From positions 1 to 64,000 of the forward strand of contig NZ_OY288130.1 in NCBI RefSeq assembly GCF_958439165.1: 64,000 bases of DNA, written 5' to 3'. Under the pieces are notes generated by a model, which made no database searches, had not been told where the DNA came from, and was given only the letters and a program-made list of their open reading frames with translations. Made by a program: the position numbers and the translations under genes. Of the stretch, positions 63,375 to 64,000 are shown piece by piece; within the stretch, counting starts at the first letter, position 1, and each line of letters begins with the position of its first letter. This DNA comes from an uncultured Hydrogenophaga sp. GTDB lineage: Bacteria > Pseudomonadota > Gammaproteobacteria > Burkholderiales > Burkholderiaceae_C.

Positions 63375-64000
63375 TCAGGCGTCGGTCCGGTCGGCGACGA
63401 AGGCGGTCATGCCGTCGAGCACGGTCCGCAGGCGCCGTGCTTCGCGCGAGCCGCGCAACCGGGGCGACCAGCCCACCAGCCACAGCACCGCCCTCAGCCG
63501 CGGCAGCAGGCGCTGCACAAAGGGCCGCAGATCGGGCACCCGGGCGCCGCCCGCCCGGGCATAGGCCTGGAGCACCTGCAGCACCGCGCCGGCCCCCAGC
63601 GGCTCCAGATGACGGGTCATGGACAACAGCAGCTGCAGCGCGTCGTAGCGCTGCACCAGGTCCAGCGGCATGCCCGGCACCAGCCGTTCCTCGAAATCGA
63701 GCCGGGCGAACTGTGCGCCGTCCCAGGTGAGGTTGCGGGTCTGCGAACCGCCATGCCAGTGGCCCCGCACATGGAAGCCGGCCAGATCGGCGCAGGCACT
63801 GCACATCACCGGCAAGCGCTCGGCCGGCAAGGCAGCGTCAAGCCAGCGGTCCAGGGTGATGCCGATGTCGCTGGTGGTGAGGTGCTGCCCGTCGAAGGCC
63901 AGCACGGCCGGCACGCGTTCGCCGGCCGCCGCCAGCGCCACCAGCCGGTCGTGCTCGAACGCCAGCAGGGCGGCGCCATCGGTCTGGCGCACCGCTGCCC
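63375..64000 (-). CDS. Kinase-like protein, truncated by the window end
   Basis: The visible 200 or so residues have kinase-fold hints: FEHDRLVALAAAGERVPAVLAFD, LTTSDIGITLD (hinge-like) and the catalytic-loop-like stretch DLAGFHVRGHWHGGSQTRNLTWDG with LDFEERLVPG (metal-binding-like). They resemble lipopolysaccharide kinase/InaA-type proteins. No stop precedes the window edge, so the N-terminus lies outside. It is convergent with the aldolase gene (1-bp gap). Family assignment is tentative. Confidence 0.6.
   Translation of the reverse strand, partial: AAVRQTDGAALLAFEHDRLVALAAAGERVPAVLAFDGQHLTTSDIGITLDRWLDAALPAERLPVMCSACADLAGFHVRGHWHGGSQTRNLTWDGAQFARLDFEERLVPGMPLDLVQRYDALQLLLSMTRHLEPLGAGAVLQVLQAYARAGGARVPDLRPFVQRLLPRLRAVLWLVGWSPRLRGSREARRLRTVLDGMTAFVADRTDA

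Overview
The window is dense, high-GC DNA of a free-living betaproteobacterium, most likely Burkholderiales and probably Comamonadaceae or a close relative. The pointers are the gene families (Bug-type solute receptor, pirin, GTP-type PEP carboxykinase, metH split in two), a SAH riboswitch upstream of metH, and a REP-like GC-rich repeat of a type I associate with Comamonadaceae genomes. It is ordinary chromosome: no rRNA, tRNA, CRISPR array, transposase or prophage was seen. The mnmG-rsmG-lysE-parA-parB block with four parS-like sites (about 53.3-59.3 kb) suggests the right part lies close to the replication origin.

Layout. 0-8.3 kb: a ComM/YifB ATPase, a large autotransporter, the C-terminal part of cobalamin-dependent methionine synthase (metH2) under a SAH riboswitch, and a PIN/ribbon-helix-helix toxin-antitoxin pair with an almost leaderless promoter. 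8.3-14 kb: a sigma-54 activator followed by a textbook -24/-12 promoter, three helically phased GTCGAC boxes and a four-gene redox operon (rhodanese, OsmC-like, acyl-CoA-dehydrogenase-like, rubredoxin-reductase fusion). I regard this as the most interesting metabolic system here. 14-18.4 kb: an RlmN-type methylase, pirin, an oxidoreductase with a divergent LysR, and a small membrane protein.

18.4-24.7 kb: a nitrate/cyanate ABC transporter with cyanase, a SnoaL-like protein and a cytosolic two-component system, with a candidate palindromic operator. 24.7-30.5 kb: a cyclic-nucleotide-binding protein, TerC under a yybP-ykoY (Mn2+) riboswitch, metH1 (the homocysteine-binding half of methionine synthase, 19 kb from metH2), a rhodanese and RecQ. 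30.5-39.8 kb: a tandem AAA+ ATPase, threonine ammonia-lyase, a 47-residue membrane protein, pckG with a strongly structured leader, LysR, phosphoesterase and universal stress protein. 39.8-53 kb: TetR/fasciclin, ArgP-like regulator/DadA, a hydrolase, flavin reductase, DMT exporter, Bug receptor, acetoacetyl-CoA synthetase carrying an in-frame repeat insertion, a uracil-xanthine permease, ATP:cobalamin adenosyltransferase and a D-lactate/glycolate-type dehydrogenase. 53-64 kb: the par/mnmG region, an FMN reductase, two YceI proteins with a cytochrome b561, a class II aldolase and a kinase-like gene cut by the window end.

The strongest unexplained structure is a family of three long hairpin elements flanking parB and filling the rsmG-lysE gap. 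They share a core (ATTCGCGG..GCCACAGAGC and CCCGCGAGC), but each has its own nearly or fully perfect 23-33 bp inverted-repeat arms.
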